Shown here one piece after another: positions 1 through 8,131 of a stretch of 64,000 nucleotides of DNA. The notes beneath the pieces are model-generated. The model had not been told where the DNA came from, ran no database searches, and worked only from the letters and a program-made list of their open reading frames with translations. This stretch comes from Plantactinospora mayteni. Lineage in GTDB: Bacteria; Actinomycetota; Actinomycetes; Mycobacteriales; Micromonosporaceae. Position numbers and translations under genes: made by a program. Each line of letters starts with the position of its first letter. Within the stretch, counting starts at the first letter, position 1. The stretch spans positions 434,001 through 498,000 of the forward strand of contig NZ_BONX01000023.1 of NCBI RefSeq assembly GCF_016862935.1, read 5' to 3'.

Positions 1-127
1 GTCCCCGGCCGACCCGCCGGCGGCGCCTCGGCTTCGCCCGGCCGGCTCCAGCGGTCGCGGTGCCGGGCTTTCCCGGCCCGGTGCCGGGCCCGGTGGTCGG
101 GCCGGTCGACGTCGTGTTCCGGGCCAT
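1..127 (-). CDS. carbohydrate ABC transporter permease, second subunit (partial N-terminus)
   Basis: Only the first 42 codons are inside the window. The ATG lies two bases after the stop of the MalF-type permease gene, on the same strand. The visible residues are a Gly/Pro/Thr-rich stretch ending in a run of arginines (KPRRRRRVGRG), as expected for the cytoplasmic N-terminus before the first membrane helix of a MalG-type permease. The function is inferred from operon position, because sugar importers of this family normally have two permease genes in tandem. No family-specific motif is visible in the fragment. Confidence 0.6.
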   Translation of the reverse strand, partial: MARNTTSTGPTTGPGTGPGKPGTATAGAGRAKPRRRRRVGRG

Positions 128-129
128 CG

Positions 130-1065
130 TCAGTTCGCCTCCCGTAGCCGGCGACGGAGGTACACCGCGAGCAATGCCACGACGATCACCACCATCACGT
201 TGCCGAGCGCCGCCGCGTAGCCGTAGTTGCCGTACCGGAACGCCTCCTCGTAGGCGAAGAGCATCGGCAGCATGGTGCGACCGCCCGGCCCACCAGCGGT
301 GAGCACGTAGACCAGGCCGAACGAGTTGAAGTTCCAGATGAAGTCCAGCGAGGTGATCGCCACGATCACCGGCATCAGCGAGGGCAGGGTCACGTTGCGG
401 AACCGCTGCCACGCGCTGGCCCCGTCCATCGCCGCCGCCTCGTGCAGCTCGCGCGGCACCCCCTGCAACCCCGCCAGGAGTACGACGGTGGTCTGCGGCA
501 TGCCGGCCCAGACCCCGACGATGATCACCGCTGGCAGGGCGGTGTTGAAGTCGCCGAGCCAGGTGGTACGGAGCCCGTCCGCCCCGATCCGGTAGAGAAA
601 CTCGTTGAGCAGGCCGGCGTCCGGGTGGTAGACCAGCCGCCAGAGGATGCCGACCACCACCGGTGGCATCGCCCAGGGCACCACGGCGAGCACCCGGGCC
701 ACGCCCCGGAACCGCAGCCGCTGGTCGAGCAGCAGGGCCAGCCCGAGGGCGAGCAGGAACTGGAGCACCGTCACCGCGAACGCCCAGAGCAGGCCGATCC
801 GGAACGAACTCCAGAACAGGCTGTCGCCGAGCAGTTCCCGGTAGTTCGCCAGGCCGGTGAAGCTGACCTCGACGTTCCGGCCGGCCCGGGCGTCGGTGAA
901 GCCGAGGTAGATGCCGCGCAGCAGCGGGAACACCGACAGCACCAGCACGGGCAGCAGGGACGGGAGCAGCAGCAGGTAGACGGTGGTCCGGTCAGAACGG
1001 CGACGCCGGGAGCGGTTGCCCGGCCCGGTCCGGTCGACGTCGGGCCGCTCGGCCAGCGTGGTCAC
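130..1065 (-). CDS. carbohydrate ABC transporter permease (MalF/UgpA type)
   Basis: This is an inner-membrane permease subunit of a sugar importer, 311 aa, with about six hydrophobic segments starting near residue 28. The cytoplasmic EAA loop that docks the ATPase is clear near residues 215-235 (HEAAAMDGASAWQRFRNVTLP). The start is GTG, and its first bases overlap the stop of the upstream lacI-type gene (GTGA), so the two are co-transcribed. The second permease starts two bases downstream. No solute-binding protein or ATPase is in the window; they may lie beyond the left edge. The substrate cannot be read from the sequence. Confidence 0.9.
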   Translation of the reverse strand: MTTLAERPDVDRTGPGNRSRRRRSDRTTVYLLLLPSLLPVLVLSVFPLLRGIYLGFTDARAGRNVEVSFTGLANYRELLGDSLFWSSFRIGLLWAFAVTVLQFLLALGLALLLDQRLRFRGVARVLAVVPWAMPPVVVGILWRLVYHPDAGLLNEFLYRIGADGLRTTWLGDFNTALPAVIIVGVWAGMPQTTVVLLAGLQGVPRELHEAAAMDGASAWQRFRNVTLPSLMPVIVAITSLDFIWNFNSFGLVYVLTAGGPGGRTMLPMLFAYEEAFRYGNYGYAAALGNVMVVIVVALLAVYLRRRLREAN

Positions 1066-2198
1066 GAGGTCACCCCCACGGTGCCGTCGGCCGGAGCCGC
1101 CCGGCCCCCGGGTCGGGTGGCCCCGCCGCTCGACGGTCGCCGGCTCGACGGCGTACCGCCGGGGGTCGGGCGGCCGACGGTGCTGGAGGCGCGTACCACC
1201 AGGCTCGGCGCGACGTGTTCGCGCCGGGGCGGCAGGTCGGGGTCGGCGATCCGCTCCAGCAGGAGTTCGGCCGCCCGCCGTCCCCGGGCCGCGGAGCCGA
1301 GCGAGACGCTGGAGAGCTGCGGAAAGGCCATCTGGGCCAGCTCGGTGTCGTCCATGCCGACCAGCGCCACGTCCTCGGGTACCCGGCGGCGCTCGGTGAG
1401 CAGCGCGTGCAGGGCGCCGACCGCGATCAGGTCGTTGGCGCAGAGCAGCGCGTCGGGCTCAGCCCGGGCGAAGAGCCGGGCGGCGGCGTCCCGGCCGGCG
1501 GCGTACTGGAAGTCGCCGACCTCGATCAGCCGCTCGTCGACCGGGATGCCGTGGCTGGCCAGCGCGGCGCGGAAGCCGGCGTCCCGGGCCGCCCCCGGCA
1601 CCGTGTCCAGCGGGCCGTTGACGAGGCCGATCCGCTGCCGGCCGGCCGCGACCAGGTGGTCGACGGCGAGCGCCACGCCGGCCCGGGAGTCGGTCCGGAC
1701 GTTGTCGACCGGCGCGTCGTCGGGCAACTGTCCGACCACGACGACCGGGATCGGGCTGACCACGATCGCGTCGAGGTGACGGTCGGTGATCCGGATCGGG
1801 GACATGATCATGCCGTCCACGTACCGGTTGGCCAGCCGGCGCAGCAGGTCGGTCTCGCTCTCGATCTCGCCGCCGGTGGCGTGTACCAGGAGTTGCCGGC
1901 CCGAGGAGGTGACGACGGCCTCGATGGCCCGCATCATCGCCACGTAGACCGGGTTGCCGATGTCGGCGACGGCGAGCGCGACCAGGCCGGTGCGCTGGGA
2001 CTGGAGGGACCGGGCGATGGCGTTCGGCACGTAACCGACCTCGGCCGCCGCCGCGCGGACCTTGCGGACCGTCTCGGCGCTGCCGCCGATCCCGTTCAGG
2101 ACGCGCGAGGCCGAGGCGATCGAGACGCCGGCCCGGGCCGCCACGGTGTGCACGGTCGGCCGACCGTCGGCGGAGGTCTGTAAACGTTTACGACCCAT
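1062..2198 (-). CDS. LacI-family transcriptional regulator
   Basis: 378 aa. The N-terminal LacI helix-turn-helix and hinge are clear (VHTVAARAGVSIASASRVLNG), followed by a periplasmic-binding-protein-like effector domain. The ATG at 2198 (MGRKRLQ) is chosen because it sits just before the HTH; the open frame extends 23 codons further upstream without support. About 35 C-terminal residues are a low-complexity Pro/Gly/Arg tail. It heads an operon with the sugar permeases and very probably represses it in the absence of a sugar. A perfect LacI-type palindrome overlaps its first codons and two more lie upstream, suggesting autoregulation. Confidence 0.92.
   Translation of the reverse strand: MGRKRLQTSADGRPTVHTVAARAGVSIASASRVLNGIGGSAETVRKVRAAAAEVGYVPNAIARSLQSQRTGLVALAVADIGNPVYVAMMRAIEAVVTSSGRQLLVHATGGEIESETDLLRRLANRYVDGMIMSPIRITDRHLDAIVVSPIPVVVVGQLPDDAPVDNVRTDSRAGVALAVDHLVAAGRQRIGLVNGPLDTVPGAARDAGFRAALASHGIPVDERLIEVGDFQYAAGRDAAARLFARAEPDALLCANDLIAVGALHALLTERRRVPEDVALVGMDDTELAQMAFPQLSSVSLGSAARGRRAAELLLERIADPDLPPRREHVAPSLVVRASSTVGRPTPGGTPSSRRPSSGGATRPGGRAAPADGTVGVTS
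2180..2191. promoter_or_regulatory. LacI-type operator, site A (perfect palindrome)
   Basis: GTAAACGTTTAC is a perfect 12-bp palindrome with the central CpG typical of LacI-family operators. It overlaps codons 3-6 of the lacI-type gene. Two further copies of the AAACGTTT core lie upstream, which makes an operator cluster more likely than chance. Confidence 0.6.
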
Positions 2199-2222
2199 GC
2201 ACCGAACCTCCGCTCCTGACTT

Positions 2223-2234
2223 GTAAACGTTTCC
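2223..2234. promoter_or_regulatory. LacI-type operator, site B
   Basis: GTAAACGTTTCC keeps the AAACGTTT core and the outer G/C pair of site A with one mismatch. Its centre is 43 bp from site A, immediately upstream of the lacI-type start codon, where it would block transcription of the sugar operon. Confidence 0.6.
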
Positions 2235-2280
2235 GGGGAGTCTGCTCCGCTCCCCGCGACCCGTCAAGACCCCGTTACGA

Positions 2281-2288
2281 AAACGTTT
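2281..2288. promoter_or_regulatory. LacI-type operator core, site C
   Basis: The 8-bp core AAACGTTT (inside CGAAAACGTTTCG) is repeated 56 bp from site B. It lies at the distal end of the 260-bp gap before yccF. The flanks are less symmetric than in site A, so this is the weakest of the three sites. Confidence 0.45.
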
Positions 2289-2458
2289 CGTCCCTGCTCA
2301 GCGCGACAGTGGCGTCACCGAGTCGCGCGAATTCCCTCGGCGCACGTGTCGATCCGGCCGGGCGGGCGAGCGGGCGAGCAGCGCACCGATCGGATCGGCG
2401 TACCGAGCGGAGCGGCTACCCGGGGGCAGGGCGACCGTCGTGGCGGGATGTCTCGGCG

Positions 2459-2878
2459 TCAGCTCGTCGGCGCGGGGCTCGCCGCCGGGCGACGGAGGTC
2501 GTCGACCTCCACCACCTCGCGGCCGAGCGGCCAGAACGCCGCCGGGACCAGCTTGAAGTTGGCGATACCGAACGGGATTCCGATGATCGTGACGCAGAGC
2601 GCGACCCCGGCGACGATGTGCGCCAGCGCCAGCCACCAGCCGGCCAGTACCACCCAGAGCACGTTGGCCAGCCCCGAACCGAGCCCGGCGCCGGGCTTCG
2701 CCACCAGGGTCCGGCCGAACGGCCAGAGCGAGTAGTAGGCCAGCCGCAGCGCGGCGACTCCGAACGGGATGGTCACGACCAGCACGAAGCAGATCAGGGC
2801 CGCGATCCCGTAGCCGATGGCGAGGGCGATGCCGCTGCCGAAGATCAGCCAGAGCAGGTTGAGCACGAAACGCACCAT
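2459..2878 (-). CDS. YccF domain-containing membrane protein
   Basis: 139 aa, a small inner-membrane protein with two copies of the YccF motif. Each copy has a hydrophobic helix followed by a conserved turn (TIPFGVAALRLAYYSLWPFG near residues 36-55, then IIGIPFGIANFKLVPAAFWPLG near residues 98-119). The start at 2878 gives the usual family length; the longer open frame upstream is not needed. It lies 22 bp downstream of the ribokinase gene on the same strand, so the two may be co-transcribed. The molecular role of YccF proteins is not established. Confidence 0.88.
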   Translation of the reverse strand: MVRFVLNLLWLIFGSGIALAIGYGIAALICFVLVVTIPFGVAALRLAYYSLWPFGRTLVAKPGAGLGSGLANVLWVVLAGWWLALAHIVAGVALCVTIIGIPFGIANFKLVPAAFWPLGREVVEVDDLRRPAASPAPTS

Positions 2879-2900
2879 GCCTCCATCGTGCGCCTCCCGA

Positions 2901-3827
2901 TCAACTCGCGGGGACGGAGCCGGCGTCTCCACCCGCCGGCACGTAGAGGGCGTCGATCTCGGCCCGCAGCGGCAGCGAGACCGAGGCACCGAGCCGGCGC
3001 GCACAGGCGGCACCGGCCGCGCTCGCCCAGCGCACCGCGTCGACCGGCTCCCGTCCCTCGCCCCAGGCCACCGCGAGCGCGCCGGTGAAGGCGTCACCGG
3101 CCCCCGTGGAGTCGACCAGGTCCACCTTGACCGCGGGTACGTGCACGGCGGTGCCGTCCCGGTCGCCGTACCAGGCGCCGTGCCGGCCCAGGGTCAGCAC
3201 CGCGCGGGGCACCACGGCGAGCAGCGCCGCCGGGTCCTCCCGGCCGCACCCGGTGATCGCCCGCGCCTCCGCCTCGTTGACCACCAGCAGGTCGACCGAG
3301 TCCAGCAACTCGACCGGTACCGGCTGGGCGGGCGCCGCGTTCAGCACCACCCGGGTACCGGCGGACCGCGCCGCCCGAGCCGCCTCGGCCACCGTACCGA
3401 CCGGAATCTCCAACTGCGCGACCAGTACGTCCGCCTCGCGTACGGCGGTCAGCTCGCCCTCGGTGAGCCCGGTGAACGCCGAGTTGGCCGCCGGGGTGAC
3501 CACGATGGTGTTCTCGCCCTCGGCGTCGACGGTGACCACCGCCACCCCGGAGGCGCCGTAGACCACCCGGACCCGCTCGGTGTCCACCCCGGCGGCCGAG
3601 ATCCGGGCCTTGAGCGTCACGCCGAACGAGTCCGAGCCGATCGCGCCGAGCAGTGCCCCGTCGGCGCCGGCCCGGGTGGCCGCGATCGCCTGGTTGGCGC
3701 CCTTGCCGCCGGCCACCATCACGAAGTCGGTGCCGAAGACGGTCTCACCGGGTTTCGGCAGGGCATCGGTGGTGACCACCAGGTCCATGTTGGCGCTGCC
3801 CATGACTACGACCCGCGGCCGGCTCAC
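2901..3827 (-). CDS. rbsK: ribokinase (PfkB-family sugar kinase)
   Basis: 308 aa, phosphorylates D-ribose or a related sugar in the cytoplasm. The N-terminal PfkB/ribokinase region is clear (MGSANMDLV, then AGGKGANQA near residues 40-48), and the C-terminal ATP-binding and catalytic signature DSTGAGDAFTGAL contains the catalytic Asp. I chose the GTG at 3827 because GGGAGG lies 8 bases upstream; the GTG at 3836 overlaps that ribosome-binding site. No ribose transporter is adjacent. Specificity within PfkB is inferred from the overall ribokinase-like motifs. Confidence 0.88.
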   Translation of the reverse strand: MSRPRVVVMGSANMDLVVTTDALPKPGETVFGTDFVMVAGGKGANQAIAATRAGADGALLGAIGSDSFGVTLKARISAAGVDTERVRVVYGASGVAVVTVDAEGENTIVVTPAANSAFTGLTEGELTAVREADVLVAQLEIPVGTVAEAARAARSAGTRVVLNAAPAQPVPVELLDSVDLLVVNEAEARAITGCGREDPAALLAVVPRAVLTLGRHGAWYGDRDGTAVHVPAVKVDLVDSTGAGDAFTGALAVAWGEGREPVDAVRWASAAGAACARRLGASVSLPLRAEIDALYVPAGGDAGSVPAS

Positions 3828-3904
3828 CGGAGCCACCTCCCGTTTCGGCGACCGCCTGAGTCTAGAACCGGCCGTCGTCGGTGTCTTCTGGCAGGCTGCC
3901 AGAC

Positions 3905-4900
3905 ATGGGACAGATGCCGATCGGAGTGATGTACCGCTGTGACACCGCCCCCGAGCAGCTTCCGGCGTACGCCCGGCTGGTGGAGCGGCTGGGCTACGAC
4001 GAGCTGTGGGTGGTCGAGGACTGCTTCTTCGGCGGGGCGGTCTCCAGCGCCGCCGTCGCCGCGGCGGTCACCGACAAACTCAAGATCGGCATCGGCATCC
4101 TGCCGGCGGCGTTCCGCAATCCCGCGCTGGCCGCCATGGAGCTGGCCAACCTCGCCCGGCTCTTTCCCGGCCGGATCCTCCCCGGGTTCGGCCACGGGAT
4201 GCCGGACTGGGTACGCCAGGTCGGCGCCGACCACCCGTCCCCGCTGGCGGTGCTGGAGGAGACCGTGGCGGCGGTACGCGCCCTGCTGGCCGGGGAACGG
4301 GTCACCGTCGCCGGCCGGCACGCCAGACTGCGCGAGGTGGCGTTGGAGTTCCCGCCGGAGCAGCCGCCCCCGATCTCGACCGGCGTACGCGCCGAGAGGT
4401 CGCTGCGGCTCTCCGGCCGGGTGGCCGACGGCACCATCCTGGCCGAGGGCGCCAGCCCGGCGTACGTGCGCTGGGCTCGGGGGTTGATCGACGAGGGGCG
4501 CCGGGAGGCCGGTCGTACCGACGACCACCGGCTCACCGTCTACGCCCACCTGGACTTCGACGAGGGCCGGGCCAGTGCCCGCCGCGAGTTCGCCGCCCAG
4601 CTCGCCGGCGGCTGGGGGCTGCCACCGGCCGACGCCGACCTGGCCGACGAGATCACCGGCATGCTGGCCGGCTCGTCCGGTGCCGAGGCGCTGGCGGCGG
4701 CCCTGCCCGAGCACTATCTCGACCGGTTCACCGCGGCCGGCAGCGCCGAGCAGTGCGCGACGGCGGTGACCCGGCTCCGGGAGGCGAGCGCGGACGCGGT
4801 GGTCTTCGTCCCACCCCGGGACGCCCAGTCGGCGGTCGCCCAGCTCACCCTGGCGGCCGAGACGCTGCTCCCGCTGGTCCGCGCCGCCACCACCCGCTGA
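3905..4900 (+). CDS. LLM-class flavin-dependent oxidoreductase
   Basis: 331 aa if translation begins at MGQMPIG. Members of this TIM-barrel family bind FMN or coenzyme F420 and act as monooxygenases or dehydrogenases; no substrate can be assigned. Features seen are the ERLGYDELWVVED segment after strand 2, the glycine-rich PGRILPGFGHG loop, and the C-terminal GSAEQC motif that is common in F420-type members. An ATG nine bases downstream and another in-frame ATG at 3881 are possible starts. It is convergent with the ABC ATPase gene at 5108 and divergent from the ribokinase gene. Confidence 0.87.
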   Translation: MGQMPIGVMYRCDTAPEQLPAYARLVERLGYDELWVVEDCFFGGAVSSAAVAAAVTDKLKIGIGILPAAFRNPALAAMELANLARLFPGRILPGFGHGMPDWVRQVGADHPSPLAVLEETVAAVRALLAGERVTVAGRHARLREVALEFPPEQPPPISTGVRAERSLRLSGRVADGTILAEGASPAYVRWARGLIDEGRREAGRTDDHRLTVYAHLDFDEGRASARREFAAQLAGGWGLPPADADLADEITGMLAGSSGAEALAAALPEHYLDRFTAAGSAEQCATAVTRLREASADAVVFVPPRDAQSAVAQLTLAAETLLPLVRAATTR

Positions 4901-5107
4901 CGGGCGGGCCGCCACCACCCGCTGACCCCCGCCCACCCGCTGGCCCACGCCCACCAGCTACCCGCCGCTCTCCACCTGGACACCAGATACGTCAACCGTG
5001 CGCCGTAGCGCCTCTACCGTCCAGGTGACGGGCTGGCCACCGCCCGACGGCGACGGGCGCGGGCGGCCCGGTGAGCGGGTGAGCGGGTGAGCGGGTGGTT
5101 GGGGGGG
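4901..5107. repeat. complementary short repeats between convergent genes (possible terminator)
   Basis: Just after the LLM gene stop there are copies of CCACCACCCGCTGAC and CCCACCCGCTGG. At 5071-5098 there are four copies of the complementary heptamer AGCGGGT in a GTGAGCGG repeat. The two ends could pair over a long loop. No open reading frame with coding character is visible in this 207-bp gap. Confidence 0.4.
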
Positions 5108-5959
5108 TCAGGCGGCGCGGGCGGTGAAGCGGTCGCCGGAGCGGTCCACCACCAGCGGTACGCCGAAGGTCTTGGAGAGGTATTCGCCGGTGACCGTGTC
5201 GGCGAGCGGCCCCTGCGTCACGATGCCACCCTCACGGAGCAGCAGGGCGTGGGTGAAGCCCGGCGGAATCTCCTCGACGTGGTGCGTGACCAGCACCATC
5301 GCTGGAGCGTCCGGATCGTGGGCCAGATCGGCCAGCCGGGCCACCAGATCCTCCCGGCCGCCGAGGTCGAGTCCCGCCGCCGGCTCGTCGAGCAGCAGCA
5401 ACTCCGGGTCGGTCATCAGTGCGCGGGCGATCTGGGTGCGCTTCCGCTCGCCCTCGGAGAGGGTCCCGTAGGCGCGGTCGGCCAGGGCCAGCACGCCGAG
5501 CTGGGCGAGCAGGCCGTTGGCCCGCGCCTCGTCCATCTCGTCGTACTGCTCGCGCCAGCGGCCCACCACCGACCAGGCGGCGGTCAGCACCGCGTCCCGG
5601 ACCCGCTCCTCGGTCGGGATCCGCTCGGCCAGCGCCGCCGTGGTCAGCCCGATCCGGGTACGCAGTTCGGCCAGGTCGGTACGCCCGATCCGCTCGCCGA
5701 GCGCGTGCACCAGTCCGGTGGTCGGGTGCAACCGCCCGGCCGCCAGGTTGAGCAGTGTCGTCTTGCCCGCGCCGTTGGGCCCGAGGACCACCCAGCGCTC
5801 GTCCGGCCACACCCGCCACGTCACGTCACGCAACAGTGGAGTGCCGGAGCGCAGTACGCCGACCCCGTGGAAGTCGATCACCACGTCCGGGGGTACCGGT
5901 GCCGGGGAGCCGGCGTCGGCAGGGACGGAAACCGGATCATCACGCACCCGACCATCCAA
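5108..5959 (-). CDS. ABC transporter ATP-binding protein (stand-alone)
   Basis: 283 aa single nucleotide-binding domain. Walker A is GPNGAGKTT near residues 58-66. The signature motif is LSEGERKR, unusual in having E instead of the common GQ, and Walker B is LLLLDEPAAGLD, followed by the H-loop VTHHVEEI. No permease gene is adjacent, and the gene on the right is divergent, so its partner is unknown. It could be a ModF/YlmA-like ATPase, which are often orphan. The start is uncertain because no strong ribosome-binding site precedes the ATG at 5959. Confidence 0.82.
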   Translation of the reverse strand: MDGRVRDDPVSVPADAGSPAPVPPDVVIDFHGVGVLRSGTPLLRDVTWRVWPDERWVVLGPNGAGKTTLLNLAAGRLHPTTGLVHALGERIGRTDLAELRTRIGLTTAALAERIPTEERVRDAVLTAAWSVVGRWREQYDEMDEARANGLLAQLGVLALADRAYGTLSEGERKRTQIARALMTDPELLLLDEPAAGLDLGGREDLVARLADLAHDPDAPAMVLVTHHVEEIPPGFTHALLLREGGIVTQGPLADTVTGEYLSKTFGVPLVVDRSGDRFTARAA

Positions 5960-6045
5960 CCACGCAGCGCCGATCCCCCCGCGAGCAGCGTCCGGGCCGT
6001 AGGGTGAGGCGCCGTGTCGTGTGTCACGTTGCCGGGAGGTGAGGC

Positions 6046-7071
6046 GTGCCGGCGGTGATCGAGATCGACGGCCTGCGCAAGACGTTCACGGGCCTGCGCA
6101 GGGGCCGCCGGGTCGCGCTGGACGGGTTCGACATGCGCGTCGAGCCGGGGCAGGTGCACGGCTTCCTCGGCCCGAACGGCTCCGGCAAGACCACCACGCT
6201 GCGTACGCTGCTCGGCCTGGTCCGCGCGGACAGCGGCCGGATGGCCCTGTTCGGCGAGCCGGCGCCGCAGCGGCTGTCCGCCGTGGTCAGCCGGCTCGGG
6301 GCCATCGTGGAGAGCCCGCAGTTCTTCGGCAACTTCAGTGGCCGGCGCACCTTGCGACTACTCGCCGTCGCCGGTGGGGTGTCGCCCACCCGGGTCGACG
6401 AGGTGCTGGAGCAGGTCGGGCTGCGGGACCGGGCCGACGAGCGGGTGAAGGCGTACTCGCTGGGCATGAAGCAGCGGCTGGCGGTCGCCTCGGCCCTGCT
6501 CAAGGCGCCCGAGCTGCTGATACTGGACGAGCCGGCCAACGGGCTGGACCCGGCCGGGATCCGGGACATGCGCGACCTGATGCGCGACCTCTCCGCCGCC
6601 GGGGTCACCGTGCTGCTCTCCAGCCACATCCTCGCCGAGATCCAGCAGATCTGCGACCACGTGACAATTATCTCCCGGGGTCAGCGGGTGGCCGCCGGAC
6701 CCGTCGAGGCGGTGCTGGCCGGCTTCGACCACCGCGAGTTCCGGATCCGGGTCGCCGACGACCAGCCCCGGGCGGTCGAACTGGTCCAGGCGGCCGGGCT
6801 GCCGGTGGCGGTGCACGCCGACCATCTGGTGGTCTCCGGACTCGACGATCCGGCCCGGCTCAGCCAGCTCCTCGGCGAGCAGGGCGTCTGGCTGCGCGAA
6901 CTGACCCCGCTCACGCCGGATCTGGAGAGCGTCTTCCTGGAACTCACCGGCACCCGGCCCCACCCCGGGGTGCCGCGCCAGGTCGACGACTCGGTGCGGC
7001 CGAACGCCGCTCCGACGGACGATCCGCTGGAGATCACCGTCAGCTCCGACGACAAGAGGGCAGCGCCGTGA
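6046..7071 (+). CDS. ABC transporter ATP-binding protein (DrrA/BcrA-type exporter)
   Basis: 341 aa. The GTG start is preceded by GGGAGGTGAGG. The ATPase domain occupies about residues 4-235, with Walker A GPNGSGKTT, the Q-loop region SPQFFGNFSG, signature YSLGMKQRL and Walker B LLILDEPANGLDP. The C-terminal 100 residues resemble the extension found in drug and lantibiotic-resistance ATPases. Its stop overlaps the GTG start of the permease gene (GTGA), so the two subunits are translationally coupled. It likely powers export of a lipophilic molecule or peptide; the substrate is unknown. Confidence 0.9.
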   Translation: MPAVIEIDGLRKTFTGLRRGRRVALDGFDMRVEPGQVHGFLGPNGSGKTTTLRTLLGLVRADSGRMALFGEPAPQRLSAVVSRLGAIVESPQFFGNFSGRRTLRLLAVAGGVSPTRVDEVLEQVGLRDRADERVKAYSLGMKQRLAVASALLKAPELLILDEPANGLDPAGIRDMRDLMRDLSAAGVTVLLSSHILAEIQQICDHVTIISRGQRVAAGPVEAVLAGFDHREFRIRVADDQPRAVELVQAAGLPVAVHADHLVVSGLDDPARLSQLLGEQGVWLRELTPLTPDLESVFLELTGTRPHPGVPRQVDDSVRPNAAPTDDPLEITVSSDDKRAAP

Positions 7072-8069
7072 ACCTGGTACGCGCCGAGATCGGCCGGCTC
7101 ACCGCACGTCGCTTCGTACAGCTCATGCTGGTGCTGCTGGTCACCGCGTTCGGGATCACCGTCGCCACCACGCTGGCCGGTTCACACCAGCCGACCGACT
7201 TCGAGATCCGGGTGGCCGAGGCGCGCGCCGAGCACCAGCGGGCCGACGCGATGCGGTGGTACGCCGACTGCCTGGGTACCGACCGAACCGGTACGCCCAC
7301 CCCGGACGGGCGGTACCAGGGCGACTGCGCGGACCTCGACCCGAACCGGATCGACGGGTCCGACTTCCTGACCGGGGTCTTCGTCTTCGACCGGCAGATC
7401 CCCGCCCTGACCTACTTCCTGATCGCCTTCCTCTGCCTCTTCGGCTTCCTGGTCGGCGCCTCCTACATCGGCGCGGACCTCACCTCCGGCGGGATGACCA
7501 ACCTGCTGCTCTGGCGTCCACAACGGATGGTCGTACTCGGCACCAAGCTCGGCACCCTGCTCGTCGGCGTACTGGGGCTGTCGGTGGTCGCCTCGGCGGG
7601 CTATCTCGGCGCGTTCCGGCTCATCGCGGAGGTACGCGGCCTGCCCGGCAGCCCGGACAGCGAGTTCTGGACCGACCTGGCGGGCACCGTCAGCCGGGGA
7701 CTGTTGCTGGTGCTGATGGTCACCGCGCTGGGTTTCGCGACGGCCACGCTGGGCCGGCACACCTCGGCGGCGCTCGGTGTGGCGGCGGCGTACGGGGTGG
7801 TGTGGGAGGTGGGCGGCCGGATCGTGATGGGCATCGTCGACGTCGCCCGCCCGGACCAGTTGATGCTGAGCAGTTACGTGGTCGCCTGGGTCGGTGGTGA
7901 GATCCGGCTCTGGGCGCTCGCCGGCGACTGCGCCCCGGCGGCCGGGTCGGGCTACTGCGACCTGTCGTACTCGATCCTCTGGCCGGCCGGGCTCGTCGTG
8001 CTGCTCGGGCTGACGCTGCTGGCCCTCGGCGGCGCGTTCGCCGCCTTCCACCGCCGCGACCTGGCCTGA
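7068..8069 (+). CDS. ABC transporter permease (ABC-2 type), partner of the preceding ATPase
   Basis: 333 aa, starting with a GTG that overlaps the ATPase stop. The first membrane helix is at about residues 17-38. A polar extracellular loop of about 70 residues carries two cysteines (ADCLGT and GDCADL), and about five further helices end in GGAFAAFHRRDLA. This is the ABC-2/BcrB-like layout with a large first periplasmic loop. A later loop has a further Cys pair (DCAPAAGSGYCDL). Together with the upstream ATPase it makes a minimal export pump. A strong hairpin terminator follows. Confidence 0.85.
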   Translation: MNLVRAEIGRLTARRFVQLMLVLLVTAFGITVATTLAGSHQPTDFEIRVAEARAEHQRADAMRWYADCLGTDRTGTPTPDGRYQGDCADLDPNRIDGSDFLTGVFVFDRQIPALTYFLIAFLCLFGFLVGASYIGADLTSGGMTNLLLWRPQRMVVLGTKLGTLLVGVLGLSVVASAGYLGAFRLIAEVRGLPGSPDSEFWTDLAGTVSRGLLLVLMVTALGFATATLGRHTSAALGVAAAYGVVWEVGGRIVMGIVDVARPDQLMLSSYVVAWVGGEIRLWALAGDCAPAAGSGYCDLSYSILWPAGLVVLLGLTLLALGGAFAAFHRRDLA

Positions 8070-8091
8070 CTGCTGAGCGTTGGCCTGACCC

Positions 8092-8123
8092 GCTGGGCGG
8101 GGGATCGTGACCCCCCGCCCAGC
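8092..8123. terminator. bidirectional intrinsic terminator hairpin
   Basis: GCTGGGCGGGGG (8092-8103) pairs perfectly with CCCCCGCCCAGC (8112-8123) across an 8-base loop. It lies between the convergent stops of the ABC permease (8069) and the amidase (8132). No U-tract is present, as is usual in high-GC actinomycetes. Confidence 0.75.
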
Positions 8124-8131
8124 CCACGGCG

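Noticed and set aside
60-302. 80-codon plus-strand open frame at the left edge.
   Set aside because: It is antisense to the permease genes and is Arg/Pro/Ser-rich without domain character.
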